36,948 bases of DNA, taken from positions 1 through 36,948 of the IMG/VR virus record IMGVR_UViG_3300047174_000138; one strand, written 5' to 3'. The notes under the pieces were generated by a model that worked only from the letters and a program-made list of their open reading frames with translations, had not been told where the DNA came from and did not search any database. This document shows positions 6,925 through 15,700 of the stretch, in pieces (the first letter of the stretch is position 1; each line of letters starts with the position of its first letter). The translations under genes and the position numbers were made by a program. This stretch comes from a virus.

Positions 6925-7302
6925 TCAGTTGCCTTGTCCAGCGGTAATTTCAATCACTGCCGTCCCGCTGCCAGTAATGAAGGCACAGTTGCGCGTGTCG
7001 TATTTGCGGAAGATTGAGGCCGCGCCTGCGAAGATCGGCGTTGCGTTGATGGACGGTGTCGAGGAGGGTACAAAAGCCGTTCCACTGCCGTCGCAACCGT
7101 AATAGGCGGTGCTCGGCCCCTCATTCACAATCATGAGGTCGATTGAATTGAGCGAGGTGGCGGAGGAAAAACTCATGCTGGCCGCCGTTGTGGTCGCCGT
7201 CATGCGCACCGTCTCGCCAGGCCAGAAATTGTCAAGTTCGCCCGCGCTGGCGAAAGCGAACCAAGGAAAAAGTAAAAAAATTAAAAAAAGGTTTTTTTTC
7301 AT
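6925..7302 (-). CDS. small exported protein in tail-spike cluster (125 aa)
   Basis: ATG 7302 follows a ribosome site AGGAA. The N-terminus MKKNLFLIFLLFPWFAFASA is a clear Sec signal with AxA-type cleavage before GELDNFW. The mature part is predicted beta-rich (VRMTATTTAASMSF, GTAVIEITAGQ) with two Cys, and its style resembles small phage beta-sandwich head or tail proteins. It lies between the two beta-helix proteins and almost abuts the next gene. Two adjacent genes with signals suggest the pair is exported together, or that the hydrophobic N-termini serve a phage-specific purpose. Function unknown. Confidence 0.6.
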   Translation of the reverse strand: MKKNLFLIFLLFPWFAFASAGELDNFWPGETVRMTATTTAASMSFSSATSLNSIDLMIVNEGPSTAYYGCDGSGTAFVPSSTPSINATPIFAGAASIFRKYDTRNCAFITGSGTAVIEITAGQGN

Positions 7303-7314
7303 TTTATGTTCCTA

Positions 7315-9573
7315 TTACACAAGGACGCCGCTGGCGATGTTACCGCTGCCGAAAAGGACAGGATTGGGAGGAGAGCCGGTGACGGCGCTGCCGTTGTACA
7401 AAAGTTTGTTGGTGATTCCGGTTGTGCTGACGCGCGTCATGTTGCACTCGTTGTCGGTGCAGCTTGAGTCGATGTTGTAGCCGTTGGTAATAGTGGCGGG
7501 GCTGGGCGCAATCGCTCCGACCGAGATGCGGTTGCGGCTTGATGATGTTATCATCAGCACGCCGTTGGTCGCGCTCTGTGTAGTGTTGCGTATCGACCCC
7601 TTGATCTCGCAAGCATTTGCGCCTATGACTTTCCATGGTACCGCACAATCCTTGGCTTGCGCTGTGATGTCGCAGTCAGTAACGCTTTGTAGCAACACGC
7701 CAATCGAACCGGTTGCAGTGTAGCCGATGCACTGATAGCCCGTTACCAGAACGCCAGCGCTATTAATGATCGCCAGGCAGGCGGGAGCGCCTGAAACGGC
7801 GGCGGGCGCTGCATAGCCGCCGTTAACATGGACTTGTCCATCCGGCGAAATGCCATTGATATAAAGGCCTGCCGTTTTAAACCCGTCATTGATCGGTGCG
7901 ATAATATGCAGGTCGATTTCCTCAAGACTCGGCGCGAAACCGAAAAACTGCGTTCCCGCAAAAAACATGCCGTAGGAGCAGCCCGCAGTTTCACAGTTAA
8001 TCAGGAACTGATCCGAGAAGCGGCCTGGACAGTAGAAGCCGTAAGCGGTATCGTTGGTGCTGGGCGCAGCCACGCATCCGGTGAAGCGCGTGGAAGCATT
8101 CGGGCTAATCTGTCCGTCGCTTGAACCTGCAAATCCATCAATGTAATAGCCAAACCATTGACCTGTTCCAGTACCCGCATTGCTGGTGAAGGCATAGCAT
8201 TTATCAGCAAAGACATTGACCGTATCACCGAAGTAATATTCAATATAATTTCCCACCGAATAACAGCGCTCCAGGCGAAGCCGGAGCACGCCGAGAGCGC
8301 GAATTCCGCAGGCCCCAGTCGTTGCGTCCCCTCCAGAAGGTATCTGCGTCGGCACAACGGAACGCGCGGGCGCTACGCCGATGATGGCGGTGTCTTGTAG
8401 GTAGGTAGAGACGTTGCCGACCGTGTAGCTGGTCGCGCTAACCTTGATACAATCAAGCGTTGGCGAGTTGATCGTGATTATCGCCTGATTCCATGCCTCG
8501 TCGTCGCTCATCAGCACGTTGCCGATGCGCGTGAGCAAAATGGTAGAATTCGTGTAATAATTGGCGCGCTGAAGCTTTACCTTGGTATGTGCCAGAAGCG
8601 CGGCGTTGATCGCGGGCGCGCAATCGGTTGTGATACCGTAAGGCAAAGCCCCCCACCATTCGGCAAGTGCAAAATCGCAGGAATTGTAATCGGCGAATAC
8701 GACCTTGCCCGTGCCGCTCGTTGAAAAAACCTGATACGGCCCCGCAATAAAATCCGCATTAAACGTCACCGTCACGCCGTTCGGGATCAGCAGCATGGCA
8801 CCAGGCTCGAAGCTGACAGGCACGCTAAAGGCGATGCTCTCTCCTATGTAATATTCTCCTGGGCCGAAGCGAAGCCTATTCAGCGTGGTGTTGGCGGTCG
8901 TGAATGCGTTGTAATTGTCGGTGGTGCCATCGCCCCTTGCGCCAAGATCGGCGACCGTGGCAATGTCATCGAAATGCTGCGCCAGCGTGCGCGAGGTATT
9001 GCCCTGCGTCGCTGTCGCGTAATAGCTACTGAGGTCGATAGGCGAGAAGCCGCCAGGAGCGCTTGCCGCGATAACATTGCCGCTTGCATCAAAAGCAGCG
9101 TATTTGTTCGCGCGCTGGAGAGCGGGCGGTAGAATGGCGTTGAGCGACGTTGCATCGGCGATCGGAAAGCGCACGCTTCCCACGGATTGGGTTGCGATCT
9201 GCTGGATTTCCATACAGAGAATATCCAGCGCCTGATCAACCGACTGAGGATAAAAATTTCCTTGGTTGGAAACCGATACGTTCTGCAGGAGCGGCAGTAC
9301 GCGCGCGATCGTCAATGCCGAGCCTGACGGAATTGGCGCTGCGCCCGCAAGCGTATAGGTTACGTTTCCACCGATTTGCCAGATTTGCCCTGGCTCAAGC
9401 GGATTGAGCGTTATCTGATATTGCGAGGGTTGCAGCAGCGTCTGGTTGCCGCTTGGATCGGTGTAGATGACTTCGATGTCATTGGCGTTGACCGCGATAA
9501 ACGGAAAACTAAAAACGGTGGTGGCCCCGTTACCCAGGGCGGTTTGAACAGATTGCGAACTCGCTACGGTCAT
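7315..9573 (-). CDS. tail spike with T7-fibre-like N-terminal domain and beta-helix (752 aa)
   Basis: I chose ATG 9573 because the protein then begins MTVASSQSVQTALGNGATTV, as phage T7-type tail-fibre N-terminal (virion-attachment) domains do; the longer ORF adds a basic leader without such similarity. Residues about 1-130 are this attachment domain. Residues about 208-230 carry VADLGARGDGTTDNYNAF, the entry motif of a pectate-lyase-like right-handed beta helix, which likely binds or cuts host surface polysaccharide. Unlike the downstream 750-residue relative it has no signal peptide, so this is the better candidate for the actual virion spike. Confidence 0.82.
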   Translation of the reverse strand: MTVASSQSVQTALGNGATTVFSFPFIAVNANDIEVIYTDPSGNQTLLQPSQYQITLNPLEPGQIWQIGGNVTYTLAGAAPIPSGSALTIARVLPLLQNVSVSNQGNFYPQSVDQALDILCMEIQQIATQSVGSVRFPIADATSLNAILPPALQRANKYAAFDASGNVIAASAPGGFSPIDLSSYYATATQGNTSRTLAQHFDDIATVADLGARGDGTTDNYNAFTTANTTLNRLRFGPGEYYIGESIAFSVPVSFEPGAMLLIPNGVTVTFNADFIAGPYQVFSTSGTGKVVFADYNSCDFALAEWWGALPYGITTDCAPAINAALLAHTKVKLQRANYYTNSTILLTRIGNVLMSDDEAWNQAIITINSPTLDCIKVSATSYTVGNVSTYLQDTAIIGVAPARSVVPTQIPSGGDATTGACGIRALGVLRLRLERCYSVGNYIEYYFGDTVNVFADKCYAFTSNAGTGTGQWFGYYIDGFAGSSDGQISPNASTRFTGCVAAPSTNDTAYGFYCPGRFSDQFLINCETAGCSYGMFFAGTQFFGFAPSLEEIDLHIIAPINDGFKTAGLYINGISPDGQVHVNGGYAAPAAVSGAPACLAIINSAGVLVTGYQCIGYTATGSIGVLLQSVTDCDITAQAKDCAVPWKVIGANACEIKGSIRNTTQSATNGVLMITSSSRNRISVGAIAPSPATITNGYNIDSSCTDNECNMTRVSTTGITNKLLYNGSAVTGSPPNPVLFGSGNIASGVLV

Positions 9574-9685
9574 TTTTTTTCGCTTCGCCTCGCCCTTTTG
9601 CAGGGTCTTTTTATCCGGATGACTCGGCTTCTTTATGGGCCGATTAAAACCACGATAGCGCATTTCTCAGGAGAAAGCAAGGCGC

Positions 9686-9713
9686 TTGATTTTATCAAAA
9701 ATAGCGTTAATAT
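9686..9713 (+). promoter_or_regulatory. candidate sigma70-like promoter for the terminase genes
   Basis: In the divergent gap between the tail spike (starts 9573, minus) and TerS (starts 9728, plus), TTGATT at 9686-9691 and TAATAT at 9708-9713 are 16 bases apart, with an overlapping TATAAA at 9711-9716. There is little room for an untranslated leader and no clear ribosome site before ATG 9728. Support is by eye only. Confidence 0.35.
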
Positions 9714-9727
9714 AAAACATAAAAACT

Positions 9728-10222
9728 ATGTCAGAATCTTCAAAAGAAGGCGGCGCGCAAAAACAGCGTAGGCAGCCCAAAACGGCCATAACGGGGCGCA
9801 AGCGGCATTGCTACGCCAAAAAGCCGAACGGAAAAAATGCAACGGGCGTGGTCGAGGTCACGCTTGATGCGGATCAGGCAAAAAAACTCGCGGAGATCGG
9901 CTGCACCAACGAAGAGATCAGCTATGCTCTGGGTTGCTCAAAGGATACGGTTGAGCGAAGATGCAAAAGCGACCCCGCATTCGGCCTGGCCATGGAGCAG
10001 GGGCGCGCAAAATTAAAAGAATCGGTGCGCCGGACACTCCTCAGAATCGCTGAAAAAGATGGTAACGCAAGCGCGGCTATTTTTCTTGCGAAAGCGGTGT
10101 GCGGCATGAGAGATGTCATGGTGCTTGAGGGTAATTCCGAAAAGCCGATCGTCTTAAGCGTTGTTGATAGCTTAAGGGAGCGCGAAGCAAAATTAAGAAG
10201 TTTACCCAATGGAATTGATTGA
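9728..10222 (+). CDS. terS: terminase small subunit (164 aa)
   Basis: The small terminase recognises phage DNA for packaging. Residues 1-40 are basic (KQRRQPKTAITGRKRH). Residues about 58-80 form a helix-turn-helix (IGCTNEEISYALGCSKDTVERR), and the region FGLAMEQGRAKLKESVRRTL to the Ala-rich AIFLAK segment follows the usual pattern of small terminases. It overlaps the large-subunit gene by 14 bases, the normal pairing. It is on the strand opposite to the tail and head genes, which is unusual. Ribosome site is weak. Confidence 0.82.
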   Translation: MSESSKEGGAQKQRRQPKTAITGRKRHCYAKKPNGKNATGVVEVTLDADQAKKLAEIGCTNEEISYALGCSKDTVERRCKSDPAFGLAMEQGRAKLKESVRRTLLRIAEKDGNASAAIFLAKAVCGMRDVMVLEGNSEKPIVLSVVDSLREREAKLRSLPNGID

Positions 10223-11774
10223 CCCAAGGCTTCAGGAATGGCTGATTGAAAAGTCAATCGAGTGTCGGCATGACCCTCTAAAATGGGTGATGCTGTCTTT
10301 CCCATGGGGCGAGACGGGGGGCGAGCTTGACGGGATATCTGGGCCGGAGCCGTGGCAGATTGACGTTTTGAATATGATCCGTGACGGGGTAGCCACGCTG
10401 GATGATGCGATTCGCATTGCGGTCGCGTCCGGTCACGGAGTCGGGAAAACCGCGTTGGTGTCCTGGATCATTTTGTGGGCGCTCACAACCTGCCTCGACA
10501 CGCGCGGCGTGGTGACGGCGAACACCGGAGACCAGCTGCGCGGAAAAACATGGGCCGAACTCGGTAAATGGCATCGGCTTTGCGCGTGGCGCGATTGGTT
10601 CCGCTATCGCGCGGAAAGCATCTATTCGGTCGATCCACGACATGAGCGCACTTGGCGCATTGACATGGTGACTTGGAGCGAAAATAATACCGAGGCTTTC
10701 GCGGGATTGCACAATAAAAACAGACGTATCCTGGTTATTTTTGACGAAGCTTCAGCTATTCCAGATGCGATCTGGGAAGTGACGGAAGGCGCGCTGACCG
10801 ACGCGAACACGGAAATTCTTTGGTTCTGTCCCGGAAATCCGACGCGCAATACGGGGCGTTTTCGTGAATGTTTCGGACGTTTCAAGCATCGCTGGAAAAC
10901 CATGCAGGTGGACGGGCGCAGGGTGTCGATCACCAATAAGCAGCTTTTTTCGCAATGGATCCAGGATTACGGCGAGGATAGCGATTTCGTGCGCGTGCGC
11001 ATCAAGGGCGAGTTTCCGCGCGCGGGTACCATGCAGTTCATTCCAGGGGACATCGTGGAAATAGCGCGTCATCGTCAACCAGAGGCCTACCTCGGCGACC
11101 CGTGCGTCATGGGCGTCGATGTCGCGCGCTTTGGTGATGATCAAAGCGTAATCGTGGTGCGGCGCGGGCGCGATGCCAAATCTGTCCCATGGGTCAAGCT
11201 GCGCGGCGTTGATACCATGACGCTCGCCGCCACCATCGTCGATCTGGCCAACCGGCATAAGCCGGATACGATCTTTGTGGATGGCGGCGGCGTGGGCGGC
11301 GGCGTGATTGACAGGCTTAGAATGCTGCGTCAGCATGTCACCGAAGTGCAGTTCGGCGCGCGCGCCGACCGTGCAATCGAAACGGGAGACGGCGCGATCG
11401 TCTACGCCAACAAGCGGGCCGAGATGTGGGGATCAATGCGCGACTGGATCAAAGGCGGCGCGATTCCCGATGACCCCGACCTTGCAGGCGAACTTACGAG
11501 CGTGGAATACGGTTATGCGATACGCGACGGGCGCGACGCGATTCTGTTGGAGCGCAAGGAGGATATGAGGCGGCGCGGGCTGGCATCCCCAGACTTGGCG
11601 GACGCGCTTTGCTTGACTTTTGCTTATCCCGTCGTTCCGAGTGACCACAGTGCCGATTTTGGCGGCAGAAACGCGCATCAGGCGGAGTATGACCCCTTTG
11701 CAAGTATGAACCGTCATCGGCGCGATTACGATCCTTTTGCGCGGATGCGTGATGATTACAAGCCTTTCGGTTGA
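10209..11774 (+). CDS. terL: terminase large subunit, ATPase/nuclease (521 aa)
   Basis: This packaging motor cuts concatemers and pumps DNA through the portal. The Walker A motif SGHGVGKT ends at residues 80-81, and Walker B RILVIFDEAS has its Asp-Glu at 179-180. The RNase-H-like nuclease domain begins at GVDVARFGDDQS with metal-binding Asp304, followed by FVDGGGVGGGV (Asp358) and the late LASPDLADAL motif. Length is as expected for the family. The gene overlaps TerS and ends just before two AT-rich genes on the opposite strand. Confidence 0.95.
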   Translation: MELIDPRLQEWLIEKSIECRHDPLKWVMLSFPWGETGGELDGISGPEPWQIDVLNMIRDGVATLDDAIRIAVASGHGVGKTALVSWIILWALTTCLDTRGVVTANTGDQLRGKTWAELGKWHRLCAWRDWFRYRAESIYSVDPRHERTWRIDMVTWSENNTEAFAGLHNKNRRILVIFDEASAIPDAIWEVTEGALTDANTEILWFCPGNPTRNTGRFRECFGRFKHRWKTMQVDGRRVSITNKQLFSQWIQDYGEDSDFVRVRIKGEFPRAGTMQFIPGDIVEIARHRQPEAYLGDPCVMGVDVARFGDDQSVIVVRRGRDAKSVPWVKLRGVDTMTLAATIVDLANRHKPDTIFVDGGGVGGGVIDRLRMLRQHVTEVQFGARADRAIETGDGAIVYANKRAEMWGSMRDWIKGGAIPDDPDLAGELTSVEYGYAIRDGRDAILLERKEDMRRRGLASPDLADALCLTFAYPVVPSDHSADFGGRNAHQAEYDPFASMNRHRRDYDPFARMRDDYKPFG

Positions 11775-11889
11775 AAGAATATGCGAGATACAGAAGAATC
11801 GGTCGGTGCTTAATTAAAGTTTAGCCACTTCTAAAAGGGAATCATCAATCATCTTTAATTGCATAAAAAACGATATAATAATACGGTGG

Positions 11890-12120
11890 CTATAATGAAA
11901 AAACTCCGAATTTTAATGTTTTTTGGAAATTAAAGGTATCTGGTATATCTTCAACAAAAGAAACACTGCCAGGAACTGGTGAATAACCCCTTATCTCCGA
12001 TTGGTGCGCTTCTTCAATGTTCTTTATTTTTTCTTCAAGATAATTCAAATAATCAATATCGGGCAGAGTTTTACTAAAACCGCAGGCAAGGCTTTTCCAT
12101 TCTTCTTTCAAATGTTTCAT
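11890..12120 (-). CDS. hypothetical protein (76 aa), AT-rich insert
   Basis: No family recognised. The sequence is charged and helical in the first half (LNYLEEKIKNIEEAHQSEIR), with an aromatic, hydrophobic end (FNFQKTLKFGVFSL). There is no strong ribosome site before ATG 12120. It is convergent with terL and follows the 146-residue gene on the same strand by 65 bases. Both are much more AT-rich than the neighbouring virion genes, which suggests a later acquisition. Confidence 0.5.
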   Translation of the reverse strand: MKHLKEEWKSLACGFSKTLPDIDYLNYLEEKIKNIEEAHQSEIRGYSPVPGSVSFVEDIPDTFNFQKTLKFGVFSL

Positions 12121-12185
12121 TTTTGCTATGACGTGAGGTGGAACGCTCCCTTTAAAACAATCTTTTAAAATTTACCGTTGAAATC

Positions 12186-12626
12186 TTATTTTTTCTCAAA
12201 TCCTGCCCGCAAAGAAACGATCCACGCGTTATCGCCTGTTGATTTTATCTCAAAAAAGTAACCATCTTTCAAATCTTCAGAAAAAGCCTCAAGATTAATA
12301 GGAATTTTCTTAAAACTTTTCTCATCCATATTGTGATAATAACACCATTTTAGCTCTAATCCTAAAACTACGTTGCCATTATCATCCAGCATTTTTTTAA
12401 CAGGATTGAAGTTTTTAAAAATTGTAGACTTATCGACCTTGCGACGCCATATCGCCATTACGGCCTGATGCTCAGATAGATTGACGGTAAATCCACCACC
12501 AGGTAGAATATCTTGCTCTCTGGAATTCAAAAATCCTTCAATCTTTTTTTTAGAAAAGATTCCCCAATCGCCCCATCTAACCAACATGCTTATGTCCAGG
12601 GTGTTCTTAAAAGTGAATGTACGCAT
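12186..12626 (-). CDS. hypothetical protein (146 aa), AT-rich insert
   Basis: ATG 12626 is preceded by a good GAAGGAAAT ribosome site. The protein starts MRTFTFKNTLDISMLV and contains beta-like stretches such as GNVVLGLELKWCYY and DGYFFEIKSTGDNAWIVSL; it reads as a small alpha/beta protein with no signal or membrane span. It lies between the giant ejection protein and terL, in a pocket of AT-rich DNA shared with the 76-residue gene. That position is typical for moron genes expressed apart from the late operon. Function unknown. Confidence 0.6.
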   Translation of the reverse strand: MRTFTFKNTLDISMLVRWGDWGIFSKKKIEGFLNSREQDILPGGGFTVNLSEHQAVMAIWRRKVDKSTIFKNFNPVKKMLDDNGNVVLGLELKWCYYHNMDEKSFKKIPINLEAFSEDLKDGYFFEIKSTGDNAWIVSLRAGFEKK

Positions 12627-12787
12627 GGTATATTTCCTTCAAATCTCAAAATGTTATGTCAATTCGAGCGCCGCTAGGTTACACGTCTAATTGAAAAAAG
12701 GAAGAGGCAAGATTGATTCATCCGCAATGAACGAAGATTGGTATGTATGGAGAATATGGATAAAAACAGATAGCTCTCATAAAGAAG

Positions 12788-15700
12788 CTAGCGCTTCGGC
12801 GGAGCGCTGACCATTGCCTGCTTATTCGCCCGCGCCTGCTGAATAATCTCCTGAGCGCGCATCATTACGGCGGAGCGCGCCGTTTCGCGGCTGGCGCGAA
12901 TCGTAGCCTTGATAGCCGCACGCTGGGAAAACGGCGGTTGGCTGGCGAAGCCAGACGTCCGCACCAAAGCATCAAGCCGCATCTTTGCCAAACGTCCGCC
13001 TATTCGGCAGAGATCATCATATTGCGCATCGTTCAGCTCAATATCCCTGACTTTGCGCTCCGGCTGCGCGGGGAACATGTTAAGCCGCAACATGGCCTGG
13101 TTCACGGCGTCTTGCGTCAGGCGAGACTCGTAGATCGCCGAGAATCCCGCGCCGCCCAAGGCATCGCGGTTTAACTGCGGTTCCCCCCAAATGTCGCGTT
13201 TGGGATAAAGGGATTGCGATTCCCACGGCAGTTTCGCTCGGATGGCATCCATGACGGTACGGGCCTGCCGCGCATAAGGATCGGTGGCGCGTGTGATCTG
13301 GCCCATGCCGACGCTGTAGGGGACAAAAGAGGAGGCGAACCCGCGCAGCCAGCGATTCCCGTAGCGGTCGCTGTCTTCCACCGCCTTCATCAGTTCCGAG
13401 GGGCCGCGCATAAAGCTTTCATCAAGGATATTCTGACTAAAGGCGTGTGCCAGCATGGTCGCGCTATCGCCGAGCGTCTGCTTGTCCATCGACCTTGCTA
13501 GATCATGGAGATCGGCGGCAACGCCGAGCAGCATCCCGAGTGGCCCGAGCCGATGGATGTCATACCAGGTGTCGCCAATGCGGACGCTGTGCGGTTGGTT
13601 GCCGCCAAGCATCCGCCATGCCGCTGCCTCGCGCGGATCGGTCGGGCCGGAGCCGCTTAAGTAGCCCTGCGAGGCCAGAGTGCCGCCAAGAATCGCAAGC
13701 CCCGTTCCCGCCAGCATCCGCGCGCGCGCCATATCTCTTGCCGCATTGCCATTCACGCCCATCAGATCGCCCCGAATTTCTTTCGAGAGCAGCCCGATTG
13801 GCGTCCGTTGAAGCAGCGACTGCTCCACGATGTTGCTGCTGATATGGACGAACGGATCAATGAATTTCAGCAAGCGCGTTTCGCCCACGCCTGGCAGTTT
13901 TGCGCTCACATTCGTCAAACGGCTCAATGTGCGCGTAAACTCGCCTCCCTGCCCCATCAGCGTGAGATCGGTCGCGCCTTTGCTGGCCTGCTTCATCATC
14001 TCGTCGGAGGGGTTTCGCGTCAATTCGCTCATGCGCTGTTTAAAAGCGTCGCCTTGCAGGCCCTCTTCCGCCGCTGCCCGATAGGCAAGCGCCGCTTTCT
14101 CCATCGAATAATTGAGCGTGCGAAAAAAGCTATGGATGGCACCGACGACGCGGGACGGAAAACGAATCGCCGTGCCGACCGGCAGAAGATTCCTTCCTCC
14201 GATTTCGGTGTCACGAATCGCGCCAAGCGGCGAACGGCGCAAGCCCATTAACGGCGCGCGTTCGGCCTCACCGCCTTCCACCAACGCATCCGTTGCCTTC
14301 ACCGCATCAATCATGCCTCGAAACAGTCCATAGGTTTGTGAGCCGACTTCCCGCCAGGACACGTCCCTATTCTCCGTCATTTTTCGGAGAAACATCGCGT
14401 CGGGACGCTCGAATGGCGCGGCATGAGCTTCCTCGCCAGGCAACAGCGTCGTCACGCCGGTCTCCAGCGACTTGATTGTCGCGGAAAGCGCCGATGGCAA
14501 GGCGCGCGCACCCGCGCTGAGGCGCGCAGTCGCTTCACCGGCCTTGACCGTGTCGCCGATCAGCGCCGCAATCGGCGTTTCGACCAGCGCCTTCCAGGCG
14601 GATAACTTCGCATTGCCTAGCACATAAGTCGTATGGGTTGCGGGGCCAGAGAGCAGGCCGTTGATCCAATATTCAAGAACCTTTTCGCCGAAAGACGGCT
14701 TGAGGCTGTCATTTACGAACCTGCTCACCTGTTCTGGCGAATCATACGTCGATAGCAAGCGCGCCTCCTCCTGAAGCTGGTGGAGTGTTTTGCCAGTCGC
14801 ATCCTTCAGCATGTCCCCGACAAATTTTGCCTGCCCGTCGCCCGCCATCAGTTTGCGGAATGCGCCAAGCGCGCGCCCCGCTTCCGCCGTAATGCCGGAA
14901 ACATGCCCCTGAATCATGATGTGCCGGGCGCGTGCCTCCGCATAGGCCGCAACATCGGCCTCGATTCCGCTTGCCGCCTGATTTGCTTTCTCCTTAAGAT
15001 CGGTGGCGGACTGGATCAACAGCTTGCGCGCTCTGATCACTTGTTCCGCGTTGAAGGCCTGCCCGATCTTGCGCATATTGAGCGTTTGCGCATCCATTCC
15101 GAGCGCATCGGCAAGCGCAAGCTGCTGATCCACGCTGATGACGCCACGCCGTTGATCCATGAAATCGCCATTTTGCGTAGCGGTCGCGCGCAACAACGTG
15201 TTGATATCTTCCGGCGTATTGAGATTGTCGAGCCGGATATTGCCCGCTTTGTCGATTAGGCGCGAGGTGTTTCTTGGGAGTGGCTTCTCATCTATGCCGT
15301 CTTGCAGCCCTAGCTCTCCTCCCGTTCCTGCGGGTGCTCGCTCAGGTAATGATTGATCGCCTTCCGGCGACATTTCGCCGCCGCCCGATACGACCGTTCC
15401 GCGTTCCGGTAAAGCGCTCTTTGTTCCTCCGTCAGATTCGGGCGCATCTGATGCACCACCATCTTGCGCACCTGTCGATGCGTAGCCTCCTGCTCCCGCT
15501 TCAGTTCCGCCAGCATCATCGGCGACTTCTCCCGTTCCTCCGTCGCCATGTTCGTCCTCCGCCGCGCGCTCGCCCAAATGCGCGCCCTGTTCCCGTTCGA
15601 TGTCATTCGCAACCGCTCTGGCTTCATGCGGGGCCACAGCCTCCGCGTCCGCCTCGTGAATATCCGCGAGCATCCTACCCGGTTCGCGCTCCGGCGCAAT

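Noticed and set aside
4671-9573. Diversity-generating retroelement (as in phage BPP-1)
   Set aside because: The virion genes resemble BPP-1, so I looked for a reverse transcriptase and template/variable repeats near the spikes. No reverse transcriptase motif or long near-identical repeat pair is visible.
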